Assembly: GCA_040882285.1 (NCBI GenBank)
Contig: JBBEBQ010000018.1
Span: 248,001-312,000 of the forward strand
Source: Gemmatimonadaceae bacterium
Lineage (GTDB): Bacteria > Gemmatimonadota > Gemmatimonadetes > Gemmatimonadales > Gemmatimonadaceae
DNA: 64,000 bases
Direction of reading: 5' to 3'
Within the stretch, counting starts at the first letter, position 1, and every line of letters begins with the position of its first letter. The notes under the pieces are model-generated. The model saw only the letters and a program-made list of their open reading frames with translations. It searched no databases and was not told the origin of the DNA. The position numbers and the translations under genes were made by a program. Shown in pieces: positions 44,627-57,248 of the stretch.

Positions 44627-45285
44627 GCAGGCATCCGTCCCTGGCCGACACACAGACGCTGGCCGCCAGAACCACGGCGGACCGCCAGATCGTCTCCTAC
44701 GACCCCAAATCGCAGGAAGGCTGGGTCACCACGCGGCTCGACTTCCTGGTGAACTGGGGACGCGCCAACTCCCTCTGGCCGATGCCGTTTGGCACCGCCT
44801 GCTGCGCGATCGAGTTCATGGCGACCGCCGCGAGCCACTACGATCTCGCGCGCTTCGGCATGGAGCGCATGAGCTTCTCGCCGCGCCAGGCGGACGTGCT
44901 AATCTGCGCCGGCCGCGTGCCGTTCAAGCTCGCGCCGATCATCCGCCGGATCTGGCAGCAGATGCCGCAGCCAAAGTGGTGCATCTCCATGGGCGCGTGC
45001 GCCTCTACCGGCGGGATGTTCGACAACTACGCCGTGGTGCAGGGGATCGACACGATCATTCCCGTCGACGTCTATGTCCCGGGCTGCCCGCCGCGGCCCG
45101 AAGGGCTGCTGCACGGAATCCGAATGCTCCAGGAGAAGGTCAAGAACGAGCGCGCCGCCGACAAGCGCACGCGGGATGAGATGGAGCCCGATCCCAACAG
45201 CAAGCTGTACATCCCGCCGGACATGATCGACGAGCTGTCCGAGCCGTTCGGCAACTCCATCCACCAGACCCGCTCCGCTCCGTGA
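44617..45285 (+). CDS. nuoB: NADH-quinone oxidoreductase subunit B
   Basis: A 222-aa peripheral-arm subunit carrying cluster N2, the last Fe-S centre before quinone. [25 protein letters not shown] and [12 protein letters not shown] give the four cysteines. GTG 44617 has GGAG-like bases upstream and overlaps nuoA by 10 bases; ATG 44596 is an alternative. The tail of ~50 residues after the core is longer than in E. coli. Confidence 0.95.
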   Translation: MGLSRHPSLADTQTLAARTTADRQIVSYDPKSQEGWVTTRLDFLVNWGRANSLWPMPFGTACCAIEFMATAASHYDLARFGMERMSFSPRQADVLICAGRVPFKLAPIIRRIWQQMPQPKWCISMGACASTGGMFDNYAVVQGIDTIIPVDVYVPGCPPRPEGLLHGIRMLQEKVKNERAADKRTRDEMEPDPNSKLYIPPDMIDELSEPFGNSIHQTRSAP

Positions 45286-45983
45286 CGGCGCCTTTCGGAG
45301 TCGTCACGCCGGGCAGCGCGGCGCCCGGCGCGAGCGCACCGGCTACGCCGAGGAACCTGCCGCATACCGGTGGCGAGGCCAATCCGTCGGCGGAAGCGCT
45401 GCGCGCGAAGTTCGGCGCCGCGATCGAGCGCGTGGACGTGGTGTGGGGGGAGACGACGGTGTACGTGCAGCGCGCTCGGCTGCTCGACATCGTGCGCTGG
45501 CTGCACGACGATCCCTCGCAGCAGTACGACTACCTGTCCGACGTCACCGCAGTGGAGCACCGCGACCTCGACCAGCCGCTGGAAGTCGTCTGGCATCTGC
45601 GCTCGCTGCCGTTCCGCCGCTTCCTCCGCCTGAAGGTGAGAATCCTGAAGGGTGAGAAGCTCGAGGTGGACAGCGTGTGGCCCGTGTACAAGGGCGCCGA
45701 CTGGCTCGAGCGCGAAGCCTACGACATGTTCGGCGTCAACTTCCGCGGCCACCCGGACATGCGCCGCATCCTCATGTGGGAGTCCTTCAAGGAGGGCTAC
45801 CCGCTGCGGAAGGATTTCCCGCTCCGCGGCCGGTTCAGCCGCTCCGAGCAGCTGCGGCAGGCGCTCGACCAGGATCCGGAAGCGCGCTACTCCATGGAAG
45901 AGCTGTCCGTGGCGGACGCGTTCGAGGACCTGCCGCCGGACATGCGCGAGCGTCTCGCCTCGGGCGAGAAGGTCGGCGAATGA
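45282..45983 (+). CDS. nuoC: NADH-quinone oxidoreductase subunit C
   Basis: A 233-aa peripheral subunit, separate from nuoD. The core has [12 protein letters not shown] and the signature [20 protein letters not shown], followed by [17 protein letters not shown]. The first ~35 residues are low-complexity. GTG 45282 overlaps nuoB by 4 bases, and the end overlaps nuoD by 4 bases. Confidence 0.95.
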   Translation: MTAPFGVVTPGSAAPGASAPATPRNLPHTGGEANPSAEALRAKFGAAIERVDVVWGETTVYVQRARLLDIVRWLHDDPSQQYDYLSDVTAVEHRDLDQPLEVVWHLRSLPFRRFLRLKVRILKGEKLEVDSVWPVYKGADWLEREAYDMFGVNFRGHPDMRRILMWESFKEGYPLRKDFPLRGRFSRSEQLRQALDQDPEARYSMEELSVADAFEDLPPDMRERLASGEKVGE

Positions 45984-47287
45984 GCCCGCGGCGGACCGTC
46001 GAGTACGAGCTTTCCACCACCGGCGTGGACGCGCAGGGCCGCCCGCGCCGCGTGCCGCTGGTCACGGAAGGCGGGACCGCCGTGGCGGTCGAGCCTGAGC
46101 TCACGCTGGAGCCGGAGCTCGAAGGCGAGCACATGCTTATCAACCTCGGACCGCAACACCCCGCCACGCACGGCGTGTTGCGCCTGGTGCTCGAGCTGGA
46201 CGGTGAGACGGTCGTCCGCTGCATCCCGCACATCGGCTACCTGCACTGCGGCTTCGAGAAGATCGGCGAATACCGGCAGTACAACCAGATAATCCCGTGG
46301 ACCGACCGGGAGGACTACCTCAACTCGCCGGGCAACAACGTCGCGTTCGCGCTTGGCGCCGAGCGCCTGTTCGGGATCGAGATCACCGAGCGGTGCAAGG
46401 TCCTCCGCGTCATCGCCTGCGAGCTGTCGCGGATCATGTCGCACCTCGTCTGGCTTGGCACCACCTGCATCGACATCGGCGCGTTCACGCCCTTCCTGTG
46501 GAGCTTCCAGGAGCGGGAGAACATCTACAAGCTGCTGGAGGACTGGATCGGCGCGCGGCTCACGACTTCGCTCACGCGCGTGGGCGGCATGGGCGCCGAC
46601 ATCCCATCGGGCTGGACGCAGGGACTCAACAACTTCATCCGCACCTTCCCGAAGACGATCGACGAAGTGGACCGGCTGCTCACGCGGCACGCGATCTGGG
46701 TGGGACGCACCGTCGGGCTCGGCGTGATGTCGCCGGAAGAAGCGGTGAACTACGGCCTGTCCGGCCCGATGCTGCGCGCCTCCGGCGTGGCGTACGACGT
46801 CCGCCGCGATTTCCCGTACCTCGATTACGAGACGTACGACTTCGACGTGCCGGTCTCAACGCATGGCGACGTGTACGACCGCTACCTCGTTCGCATGGAG
46901 GAGATGCGGCAGTCGGTGCGCATTCTCCAGCAGGCGCTCGCCCGCCTTCCGGACGGCCCGATCAACGTGGACGATCCGCGCGTGATCCTGCCGCCCAAGA
47001 ACAAGGCGATGAACGAGATGGAATCCATGATCCATCACTTCAAGCTGGTGATGGAGGGCCCGCGCCCGCCGATCGGGGAAGCGTACGTCGCGGTCGAGAG
47101 CCCCAAGGGCGAGAAGGGATACTACATGGTCTCCGACGGCACGTCGAAGCCGGTGCGCTGGCGGATCCGGCCGCCGTCGTTCGTGAACCTTTCCGCCATC
47201 CCGAAGATGGTCGAAGGGCATCTGCTCTCCGACGTGATCGCGATCAATGCGAGCATCGACATCGTCATGGGAGAGATCGACCGGTGA
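45980..47287 (+). CDS. nuoD: NADH-quinone oxidoreductase subunit D
   Basis: A 435-aa 49-kDa-type subunit lining the quinone site. NLGPQHPATHGVLRLVLELD holds the conserved His residues, IGYLHCGFEKIGEYR follows, and the protein ends DIVMGEIDR as in the family. The first ~40 residues are extra. ATG 45980 overlaps nuoC. Not a NiFe hydrogenase: the metal-ligand cysteines are absent. Confidence 0.96.
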   Translation: MSPRRTVEYELSTTGVDAQGRPRRVPLVTEGGTAVAVEPELTLEPELEGEHMLINLGPQHPATHGVLRLVLELDGETVVRCIPHIGYLHCGFEKIGEYRQYNQIIPWTDREDYLNSPGNNVAFALGAERLFGIEITERCKVLRVIACELSRIMSHLVWLGTTCIDIGAFTPFLWSFQERENIYKLLEDWIGARLTTSLTRVGGMGADIPSGWTQGLNNFIRTFPKTIDEVDRLLTRHAIWVGRTVGLGVMSPEEAVNYGLSGPMLRASGVAYDVRRDFPYLDYETYDFDVPVSTHGDVYDRYLVRMEEMRQSVRILQQALARLPDGPINVDDPRVILPPKNKAMNEMESMIHHFKLVMEGPRPPIGEAYVAVESPKGEKGYYMVSDGTSKPVRWRIRPPSFVNLSAIPKMVEGHLLSDVIAINASIDIVMGEIDR

Positions 47288-47814
47288 CGCACGCTCCCCC
47301 GCTCGCGATGGCTCCCGGCGGACACGCTCCGGAACCGCACGTTCCGGTCTTCACCGGCGAGGCGCGCCGGCAGCTCGACGAGCTGCTCACACGTTACCCG
47401 ACGAAGATGGCGGCGCTCCTGCCCGCGCTCTGGATCGTGCAGGATTCGCGCGGCTGGGTCAGCGACGGATCCATGGCGGAAGTCGCCGAGCTGCTGGACC
47501 TGACGCCCGCGTACGTGAAGGGCGTGGTGACGTTCTACTACATGTATCATCAGCACCCGGTGGGGAAGTACTTCATCCAGGTGTGCACGACGTCGCCGTG
47601 CGCCATTCGCGGCGCCGAGGACGTGGTCAAGTCGCTGCTCAAGCACACCAGGTGCGGCGAGCTGGGCACGACCTCGCCCGACGGAAAGTTCACGGTGATC
47701 GAGGTCGAGTGCCTCGGCGCGTGCGGCTTCGCGACGCCGATCATGGTGAATTCGGAATTCATCGAATCCGTCACTCCTGACGGGGTGCCTGACTTACTGG
47801 CCAGGTTCGAATGA
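47284..47814 (+). CDS. nuoE: NADH-quinone oxidoreductase subunit E
   Basis: A 176-aa thioredoxin-fold subunit with the [2Fe-2S] cluster N1a. Ligands are in CTTSPC and ECLGAC. Helical N-terminal half, with VKGVVTFYYMYHQHPVGKY before the cluster. GTG 47284 overlaps nuoD. The stop is followed by the heptamer repeat rather than direct coupling to nuoF, the widest gap in the nuo operon. Confidence 0.95.
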   Translation: MTHAPPLAMAPGGHAPEPHVPVFTGEARRQLDELLTRYPTKMAALLPALWIVQDSRGWVSDGSMAEVAELLDLTPAYVKGVVTFYYMYHQHPVGKYFIQVCTTSPCAIRGAEDVVKSLLKHTRCGELGTTSPDGKFTVIEVECLGACGFATPIMVNSEFIESVTPDGVPDLLARFE

Positions 47815-47820
47815 GAGAGC

Positions 47821-47848
47821 TATTGGCTATTGGCTATTGGCTATTGGC
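47821..47848 (+). repeat. Heptamer tandem repeat between nuoE and nuoF
   Basis: Four exact copies of TATTGGC in a row, preceded by GAGAGC, in the 58-base gap between nuoE and nuoF. It matches, in opposite orientation, the repeat before mdh (19494-19521), with A in place of G at one position. Confidence 0.8.
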
Positions 47849-47872
47849 TACGGCGATCACGAGGGCGGCCTG

Positions 47873-49186
47873 ATGGGTTTCCCTCATAAATCGCATGAGC
47901 GCGAGACGCCCGTTCTGTCGGAGCACTTCGGCAACGTCGGGGCGCGTTCGCTCGACGGCTGGAAGAAGCTGGGCGGGTACAAGGCGTTGGAGAAGGCGCT
48001 GGGCATGCAGCCCGCCGAGATCGTCGAGGTCGTGAAAGCTTCCAGACTGCGCGGCCGCGGCGGCGCGGGATATCCCACGGGCTTGAAGTGGTCGTTCATG
48101 AAGCCGGGCGACGGCAAGCCGCACTACCTGTGCTGCAACGCCGACGAGTCGGAGCCCGGGACGTTCAAGGACCGCGAGATCATGCGCTGGACGCCGCACG
48201 CGCTCGTCGAGGCCTGCGCCATCGGCGCGTACGCGATCGGTGCGGAGACGGCGTACATCTACATCCGCGGCGAATTCACGGAGCCGCTAGCCGAGATGAA
48301 CCGCGCGGTGAAGGAAGCGTACGACGCCGGCATCGTCGGGAAGAACGCGATGGGCACGGGCAAGCGCGTGGACATGCACGTGCACAAAGGCGCGGGCGCG
48401 TATATCTGCGGCGAAGAGACCGCGCTGATGAACTCGCTCGAGGGCCGGCGCGGCAATCCCCGGATCAAGCCGCCGTTCCCGGCGGTGTCGGGATTGTTCG
48501 GGATGCCCACGACGATCAACAACGTCGAGACGCTGGTCGCGGTGAACCACATCCTCCTGCGCGGCGCCGATTGGTACAAGGGGATGTCGCTGTCCAACCC
48601 GAAGAGCACGGGCACCAAGCTGTTCTCGGTGTGCGGCAACATCGCGCGTCCCGGTAATTACGAAGTCCAGATGGGATTCCCGTTCAAGGAATTCCTGTAC
48701 GACGTGTGCGGCGGCCCGCTCGAGGGGCGGCAGTTCAAGGCGGTCATTCCCGGCGGCGTGTCCGTGCCGATTCAGAACATGGAGGAAGCCGAAGCGACGC
48801 TCATGGACTACGAGGGCTTCGTCGAGCGCGGCTCGATGCTCGGCTCCGGCGGAGTGATCGTGATCGACGACGCGCAGAACATGGTCAAGGTGATCGCGCG
48901 CATCGCCCGCTTCTTCGCGCACGAGAGCTGCGCGCAGTGCACGCAGTGCCGGGAGGGAACGGCGTGGGCCACCCGTATCCTCGAGCGGATCGCCGACGGC
49001 CACGGCGCGACCGAGGATCTCGACACGCTGCTCGACATCTCCGAGAACATGACGGGGAAGACGATCTGCGTGCTGAGCGATTCGTGCGCCACGCCCATCG
49101 TGTCGGGCATCAAGAAGTTCCGGGAGGAGTTCGAGGTGCTGATCAAGCAGCGGCGGTTCCATCCGGTCGCGGCGGTGGTGGCCTGA
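47873..49186 (+). CDS. nuoF: NADH-quinone oxidoreductase subunit F
   Basis: A 437-aa subunit holding FMN, the NADH site and cluster N3. RGRGGAGYPTGLKWSF is the NADH-binding motif, CNADESEPGTFKDRE the FMN motif, and ESCAQCTQCREGT plus a later Cys the cluster ligands. ATG 47873 is preceded by GAGGGCGG; the frame runs 12 codons upstream into the repeat. With nuoE and nuoG it shows that this complex I uses NADH. Confidence 0.96.
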   Translation: MGFPHKSHERETPVLSEHFGNVGARSLDGWKKLGGYKALEKALGMQPAEIVEVVKASRLRGRGGAGYPTGLKWSFMKPGDGKPHYLCCNADESEPGTFKDREIMRWTPHALVEACAIGAYAIGAETAYIYIRGEFTEPLAEMNRAVKEAYDAGIVGKNAMGTGKRVDMHVHKGAGAYICGEETALMNSLEGRRGNPRIKPPFPAVSGLFGMPTTINNVETLVAVNHILLRGADWYKGMSLSNPKSTGTKLFSVCGNIARPGNYEVQMGFPFKEFLYDVCGGPLEGRQFKAVIPGGVSVPIQNMEEAEATLMDYEGFVERGSMLGSGGVIVIDDAQNMVKVIARIARFFAHESCAQCTQCREGTAWATRILERIADGHGATEDLDTLLDISENMTGKTICVLSDSCATPIVSGIKKFREEFEVLIKQRRFHPVAAVVA

Positions 49187-50757
49187 TGGCCGAGCAGACG
49201 CAGGCGCCGGTGAAGACGGTGACGCTCACGATCGAGGGCCGGCAGGTGACGGTCCCCGAGGGAACGTCGATCCTCGAGGCCGCCAAGCAGGTCGGCGTGC
49301 TCATCCCGCACTACTGCTACCATCCGGGGCTGCCGGTCGCCGGCGTGTGCCGGATGTGCCTGGTGGACGTCGAGAAGGCGCCCAAGCTCGCGCCGTCGTG
49401 CGCCACGGCGGCGATGGACGGACAGGTCGTGCACGTGCACTCCGAGAAAGCGCTGGACGCGCGGAAGGGCGTGCTCGAGATGCTGCTCATCAACCACCCG
49501 CTCGACTGTCCGATCTGCGACCAGTCCGGCGAGTGCGAGCTGCAGGATTACACCTTCCAGGAAGGGCGCAAGGACTCGCGCTACCGCGAGCCGAAGCGCT
49601 TCAACCCGGTGGAGGATTTCGGCGGCGACGTGGTGTACGTCCCCAACCGCTGCATCCTCTGCACGCGCTGCGTCCGCTTCATGGAGGACATCGCGCATGA
49701 TCCCGTGCTGAACGTGAGCGAGCGCGGCGACCGCGCGTTGATCGGCAAGTTCGAGGGCAGGGACCTCACCCACCCGTGGGCCGCGAACGTCGTGGACCTG
49801 TGCCCGGTCGGCGCGCTCCTGTCCAAGGACTCGCTGAACAAGGCGCGCGCCTGGGAGCTGGACCGCACGGCGTCGGTGTGCCCGAACTGCACGCAGGGTT
49901 GCAACGTCATCGTCGAGACGCGCGACAACGTCGTCGTCCGGCTCAAGCCGCGCTTCAACGAGGAAGTCAACGAGTACTTCATCTGCGACTACGGCCGCCT
50001 CAACTATCGCTGGCTCAACCGGCAGGACCGCGTGAACACGCCGATGGTGCGCCGCGGAGAATCGCTCGCCGAGACCGATTGGGACGCGGCGATCGCGGCC
50101 GCGGCGAGTCTGCTCGAGGGGCAGAAGGTCTCCGTGATCGCGTCGCCGATGCTGTCAAACGAGACGCTCTTCCTGCTGTCGACTCTGATCGAGCGGAACG
50201 GCGGAGAAGGGAGCTTCACCGTCGAGACCGGTCCTGAAGCGGCGCTGCCCGGGGTCGAAGATCTCTCGCTTCGTTCCGATCGCGCGGCCAACGTTGTCGG
50301 AGCCGAGCGGCTCGGCTTCAAGCGTGGCGCCGGGGCGGCGGGCGGTGGTGTCGTCGTGATCGCCGGAGACGAGCATTTCGGGCTGGACCTGTCGAAGCTT
50401 CCCGCGGGCGCGCGCCTGCTGGTGATCGGCTCGGTGATCCCCGACGGCGGACACGGCGCGGAAGCCGTGCTTCCCATCGCCAACATGGCCGAGGAAGAGG
50501 GGACGTTCACGAACATCCAGGGACGGGTGCAGCGGTTCCGCCAAGCCAAGGCGCCGCCGGGATACGCGCGCTCGAGCTGGTCCGTGGTCGGCGACCTGCT
50601 CCACGCCCTGGGCGACTCCGGCCAGTATTTCCTGCCGTCTGAAGTATTCGCCGCAATGGCAAGCTCGCGCGCGGCGTTCAAGGGTTTGAGCTGGGAGCGG
50701 CTGGGCTCCAGAGGTCTGCCCGTGCTGAACGGGAACGGCGCGGGAGCGCGCGCGTGA
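49186..50757 (+). CDS. nuoG: NADH-quinone oxidoreductase subunit G, short form
   Basis: A 523-aa Fe-S subunit. The [2Fe-2S] ferredoxin domain has YCYHPGLPVAGVCRMC; HPLDCPICDQSGECELQDY, CILCTRCVRF and a final set, CPNCTQGCN, give further clusters. From ~residue 270 only part of the molybdopterin-oxidoreductase-like domain remains, against ~700-900 aa in many NuoG. No frameshift is seen: it continues in frame to a stop coupled to nuoH. Confidence 0.93.
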   Translation: MAEQTQAPVKTVTLTIEGRQVTVPEGTSILEAAKQVGVLIPHYCYHPGLPVAGVCRMCLVDVEKAPKLAPSCATAAMDGQVVHVHSEKALDARKGVLEMLLINHPLDCPICDQSGECELQDYTFQEGRKDSRYREPKRFNPVEDFGGDVVYVPNRCILCTRCVRFMEDIAHDPVLNVSERGDRALIGKFEGRDLTHPWAANVVDLCPVGALLSKDSLNKARAWELDRTASVCPNCTQGCNVIVETRDNVVVRLKPRFNEEVNEYFICDYGRLNYRWLNRQDRVNTPMVRRGESLAETDWDAAIAAAASLLEGQKVSVIASPMLSNETLFLLSTLIERNGGEGSFTVETGPEAALPGVEDLSLRSDRAANVVGAERLGFKRGAGAAGGGVVVIAGDEHFGLDLSKLPAGARLLVIGSVIPDGGHGAEAVLPIANMAEEEGTFTNIQGRVQRFRQAKAPPGYARSSWSVVGDLLHALGDSGQYFLPSEVFAAMASSRAAFKGLSWERLGSRGLPVLNGNGAGARA

Positions 50758-52088
50758 GCGTGACCGGGCTGCTGCTGCTCCAGGCCGCGAATCCGCAGGA
50801 GGAAGCCGCCGGCACGGGCGTCTTCCTCACCTCCACGCTCGTGAAGCTGGTGGTCGTCTTCACGCTTTACATGGTAGGCGTGGCGCTGCTCACGCTCGCG
50901 GAGCGGAAGATCTCGGCGTGGATCCAGGACCGGCACGGCCCGAACCGGGTTGGCCCGCACGGGCTGCTCCAGCCGTTCGCGGACGGGCTCAAGAACATGA
51001 TGAAGGAGGAGACGTACCCGGACGCGGCGTACAAGCCGCTGTTCATCCTTGCTCCGGCGATGTCGTTCATCGTCGCGCTGACCGCGTGGGCGGTGATTCC
51101 GTTCGCCTCTCCGCTGCCGACGCGGTGGGGGCTGATTCCGATGGTGGTCGCGGACCTGCCGATCGGATTCCTGTTCATCCTCGCGCTCACCTCGCTCGGC
51201 GTGTATGGGATCGTGCTCGCCGGCTGGTCGTCGAACAACAAGTACTCGCTGCTGGGCGGACTCCGGGCGAGCGCGCAGATGGTGTCGTACGAGATCGCCA
51301 TGGGGCTGTCGATCATCCCCGTGCTCCTGCTCGCCGGCAACGTCACGCTCAGCGTGGTCATCGATCAGCAGGCGCACGGGCTGTACAACATCCTCAATCT
51401 CACGATCGCGTTCTTCATCTTCATGGTCGCGGCGCTCGCCGAGACGAACCGGCTGCCGTTCGACCTGCCCGAGGCGGAATCCGAGCTGATCGCCGGGTAC
51501 CACACCGAGTACAGCGCGATGAAGTTCTCGTTTTTCTTCATCGCCGAGTACGCCAACATGGTGACGGCCAGCGCGCTCATGGCGACGCTGTTCTTCGGCG
51601 GCTGGGACATCCCGTTCACCGGTTGGGAGAACGCGGCGCCGTACACCGTGCTCAAGACGGTGGTGACGGGGCTCGTGTTCGGGGCGAAGGTGTTGTTCTT
51701 CGTCTTCACCTTCATGTGGATCCGCTGGACGCTCCCGCGGTTCCGCTACGACCAGCTCATGTCGCTCGGCTGGAAGTTCATGCTGCCGCTCGCGCTCGGG
51801 TACATCGTCGTCATCGCGGCGGTCATGCTCGGCCTCGGCGCGTCGGGGATCGCTTACGGCCCGCTGTACGGGCTCGCGCTGTTCGGCGTGAACCTGGCGC
51901 TGATCATGATCCTGTTCGTGATGGTGGACCACGGCCGCATCATCAGTCCCGCGTACGGCCGGCTGGATCCACGGGAGCTGGAGAAGCTCCGCGCCATGCG
52001 GCAGCGGTCCGCCCTCGCCCGCCGTCCCGAAGCCAGGCCCGCGGTCGGCAAGCCCACACCGGCTCCTGTCGCCGGAGGGACCGACTGA
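50754..52088 (+). CDS. nuoH: NADH-quinone oxidoreductase subunit H
   Basis: A 444-aa membrane subunit forming the quinone chamber, about eight helices. RHGPNRVGPHGLLQPFADGL, AETNRLPFDLPEAESELIAG and the first loop with ERKISAWIQ are diagnostic. A C-terminal tail of ~50 residues (after SPAYGRLDPREL) is extra. GTG 50754 overlaps nuoG; the stop shares a base with the nuoI ATG. Confidence 0.96.
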   Translation: MSVTGLLLLQAANPQEEAAGTGVFLTSTLVKLVVVFTLYMVGVALLTLAERKISAWIQDRHGPNRVGPHGLLQPFADGLKNMMKEETYPDAAYKPLFILAPAMSFIVALTAWAVIPFASPLPTRWGLIPMVVADLPIGFLFILALTSLGVYGIVLAGWSSNNKYSLLGGLRASAQMVSYEIAMGLSIIPVLLLAGNVTLSVVIDQQAHGLYNILNLTIAFFIFMVAALAETNRLPFDLPEAESELIAGYHTEYSAMKFSFFFIAEYANMVTASALMATLFFGGWDIPFTGWENAAPYTVLKTVVTGLVFGAKVLFFVFTFMWIRWTLPRFRYDQLMSLGWKFMLPLALGYIVVIAAVMLGLGASGIAYGPLYGLALFGVNLALIMILFVMVDHGRIISPAYGRLDPRELEKLRAMRQRSALARRPEARPAVGKPTPAPVAGGTD

Positions 52089-52585
52089 TGGCCATCAGCG
52101 TCAAGGTGGTGAACCGGCCGACGGGGGACGTCAGCTACGTGCGCGCCACGCTGAAGGGAATGGCGCTCACCTTCAAGCACCTCGTCGATCCGCACAAGGT
52201 CACCATCCAGTATCCCGAGGAGAAGCACTCGCTCTCCGCGCGCTGGCGGGGCACGCACCGCATGCTCACCACCGAGGACGGCAAGGCGAAGTGCGTCGCC
52301 TGCGGCCTGTGTCCGACGGTGTGTCCGGCCAACTGCATCAAGCTGGTGCCGGGCGAGGACGAGAACGGCAACCGCTACCCGCTGATCTTCGAGATCGACG
52401 AGTTCCGCTGCATTTTCTGCGGCTACTGCCAGGAGGTGTGCCCGGAGGAAGCCATCCACCTTGGCCGGCACTACGAGAACTCCGAGTACAGCCGCGCGGG
52501 CTTCGTGTACGACCTCGAGCGGCTCACCGCCCAGACTCACCCGGTGACCGAGCTGTGGGACCCGGAGGATCCGAAGGGACAATGA
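52088..52585 (+). CDS. nuoI: NADH-quinone oxidoreductase subunit I
   Basis: A 165-aa subunit with clusters N6a and N6b. CVACGLCPTVCPANCIKL and CIFCGYCQEVCPEEAIHL are the two 4Fe-4S motifs. Length is normal. TGATG coupling with nuoH; 4-base overlap with nuoJ. Confidence 0.96.
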   Translation: MAISVKVVNRPTGDVSYVRATLKGMALTFKHLVDPHKVTIQYPEEKHSLSARWRGTHRMLTTEDGKAKCVACGLCPTVCPANCIKLVPGEDENGNRYPLIFEIDEFRCIFCGYCQEVCPEEAIHLGRHYENSEYSRAGFVYDLERLTAQTHPVTELWDPEDPKGQ

Positions 52586-53166
52586 TCGATCCGGCGTATC
52601 CTCTCTTCTACACGTTCAACTTCTATCTCTTCGGCGTGATCGCGCTGGCGTCCGCGCTGGCGTTCGTCACCCGCAAGAGTCCCGTCGCGGCCGCGCTCTG
52701 GCTGGTGAACGTGATGTTCGCGCTCGCCGCTCTGTACGTGATGCTCGACGCGCATTTCATCGCCGCGATCCAGGTGCTGGTGTATGCCGGGGCGATCATG
52801 GTCGTGTTCCTCTTCGTCATCATGCTGCTCAACCTCGGTCACCCGTCCGAGATCGCCGACATACGCGGGAAGTGGGGAAAGGTGGGGGCCCTCGTGCTCG
52901 GGCTGATCCTGCTGGCCGAGATCGCCGTGGTGAGCGAAACGCGCGTCAGCCCCGAATGGATTCTGCCGCGCGGCGAGATGGACCGGCTGCTGGCCGAGAA
53001 GGGCGCGGTCGGCGTCGTGGCCGACCCGCTGTTCACGCATTACCTGCTCGCGTTCGAGCTGACCAGTATCCTGCTGCTGATCGCGATAGTGGGTGCCGTG
53101 GCGCTTGGCCGGCGCGCCGAGCATCACGTCGAGCCCGTTTCGGAGGAGAGCGCGCATGCTGGCTGA
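52582..53166 (+). CDS. nuoJ: NADH-quinone oxidoreductase subunit J
   Basis: A 194-aa membrane subunit with five helices. The third helix region has [20 protein letters not shown], the conserved pi-bulge-type helix of NuoJ. ATG 52582 overlaps nuoI; the end overlaps nuoK by 11 bases. Confidence 0.93.
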   Translation: MIDPAYPLFYTFNFYLFGVIALASALAFVTRKSPVAAALWLVNVMFALAALYVMLDAHFIAAIQVLVYAGAIMVVFLFVIMLLNLGHPSEIADIRGKWGKVGALVLGLILLAEIAVVSETRVSPEWILPRGEMDRLLAEKGAVGVVADPLFTHYLLAFELTSILLLIAIVGAVALGRRAEHHVEPVSEESAHAG

Positions 53167-53445
53167 GGCCCTCGCGCTGTCCGCGGCGCTCTTCACCATC
53201 GGCGTGATCGGAGTGCTGATCCGCCGGAACGCGATCATCATCTTCATGTGCGTCGAGCTGATGCTCAACGCCGTGAACCTCAGCTTCGTCGCGCTGTCGC
53301 GGTACTACGGCGCCGATGGACAGGTGTTCGTATTCTTCGTGATGACCGTGGCCGCCGCCGAGGCGGCGGTGGGTCTGGCGATCATCATCTCGATCTTCCG
53401 CCACCGGCAGACGGTCAACCTGCAGAACATCAACATCATGCGCGG

Positions 53446-53449
<4 letters not shown>
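53156..53449 (+). CDS. nuoK: NADH-quinone oxidoreductase subunit K
   Basis: A 97-aa membrane subunit with three helices and the conserved Glu in [14 protein letters not shown] second Glu lies in [13 protein letters not shown] 53156 is supported by a GGAGGAG site at 53142-53148 inside nuoJ. Length is typical. Overlaps nuoL by 4 bases. Confidence 0.95.
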
Positions 53450-55673
<2,224 letters not shown>

Positions 55674-55677
<4 letters not shown>

Positions 55678-57248
55678 CCCAGCTCCTCGCTGCGATCGGT
55701 TACACGAGCTGGGTGCTCCCGGCGCTGCTGATCATTCCTCTGGTCGGCGCCGGCGTTCTGCTGGCCCTCGCCGCCGGCGGAAAGGGCGACCAGCCGGGCC
55801 CGGCGCGCACGGCGCGGATGATCGCGTTCCTCACGCTGCTCGCCGAGTTCATCGTGTCCGTCGGTCTCTGGTGGTCGTTCGAGAACGGCGCCGGCTGGCA
55901 CGCATCGGTGGACGTGCCGTGGATCCCGACGTGGGGCGTGCGATTCTCCATCGGCCTCGACGGGTTCGGCCTCATGATGGTGCTGCTGACGACCTTCCTG
56001 ATGCCGCTAACGGTGCTCGGCGGCTGGACGAGCGTGCGCACGAAGGTCCACAGCTACCTGATCCTGCTACTCGTCATGACGACGGGAATGCTCGGCGTGT
56101 TCCTCGCGCGCGATTTATTCCTGTTCTACGTGATGTGGGAAGTGATGCTCATGCCGATGTACTTCATCATCGGCATCTGGGGCGGGGAGCGGCGCATCTA
56201 CGCCAGCATCAAGTTCTTCATCTACACCATGGTCGGGTCGATCCTCATGCTGGTGGGGATCATCTACCTCGGCATTCAGTCGGGCAGTCCTATCACCGGC
56301 GCGCCGGACTTCAGCTACGCGGCCGCGCTGCAGCTTTCGCTCTCGCCCGCCGCTTCGTTCTGGCTGTTTGGCGCGTTCTTCCTGGCGTTCGCCGTGAAGG
56401 TGCCGATGTTTCCGTTCCACACGTGGCTGCCGGACGCCCACGTGGAGGCCCCGACGGCCGGCTCGGTCATCCTCGCGAGCATCATGCTCAAGACGGGCAC
56501 GTTCGGCTTCCTGCGGTTCGCGCTGCCGCTATTCCCCGGCGTCGCGATGGACCCCACGGTGCGGATGATCATTCTCGTGCTCGCGGTGATCGCGATCATC
56601 TACGGCGCGCTGGTCGCGCTGGTGCAGCCCGACTTCAAGAAGCTCGTGGCGTACTCGTCGGTGAGCCACATGGGCTTCGTGGTGCTCGGCATCTTCGCGC
56701 TGACGGTCGAGAGCGTGCAGGGCGCGCTGATGGTGATGATCAACCACGGCATCTCCACGGGCGCGCTGTTCTTCCTCGTGGGAATGATCTACGAGCGCCG
56801 GCACTCGCGGATGATCGACGCGTACGGCGGAATAGCGCGGGTGGTGCCGATGTTCGCCGCGGCGCTGACGCTGGTCGGGCTCAGCAGCATCGCCCTGCCG
56901 GGAACCAACGGCTTCATCGGCGAGTTCCTGGTGCTGGTCGGCGCGTTCAAGACCTATCCGGTCTTCACCGCGCTCGCCGCGACCGGCGTGATCTTCGCCG
57001 CGGCGTACATGCTGTGGGCGCTGCAGCGGATCCTGTTCAACAAGTTGGACAAGGACGAGAATCGGCACCTCCCCGATCTCAACTGGCGCGAGATCGGCCT
57101 CCTGACCCCGCTCATCGCGGCGATCATCTGGATCGGCGTGTATCCCGCGCCGGTGCTGCGGCGGATGGAAGCCGCGGCGCATGACCTCGTGCAGCGGGTG
57201 GAGCGCGGACCGCCTGCACGGTTTCCCCGGCCACCGATGATCCCATGA
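55674..57248 (+). CDS. nuoM: NADH-quinone oxidoreductase subunit M
   Basis: A 524-aa antiporter-like subunit with ~14 helices. FYVMWEVMLMPMYFIIGIWG contains the conserved Glu, FHTWLPDAHVEAPTAGSVIL is diagnostic, and SSVSHMGFVVLG follows. Length is normal. Overlaps nuoL and nuoN by 4 bases each. Confidence 0.96.

Noticed and set aside
47821-47848. CRISPR-like array
   Set aside because: Units are 7 bases with no spacers, so this is a simple tandem repeat.
50004-51932. 642-codon - strand frame opposite nuoG and nuoH
   Set aside because: His/Arg/Glu-rich shadow, no family resemblance.
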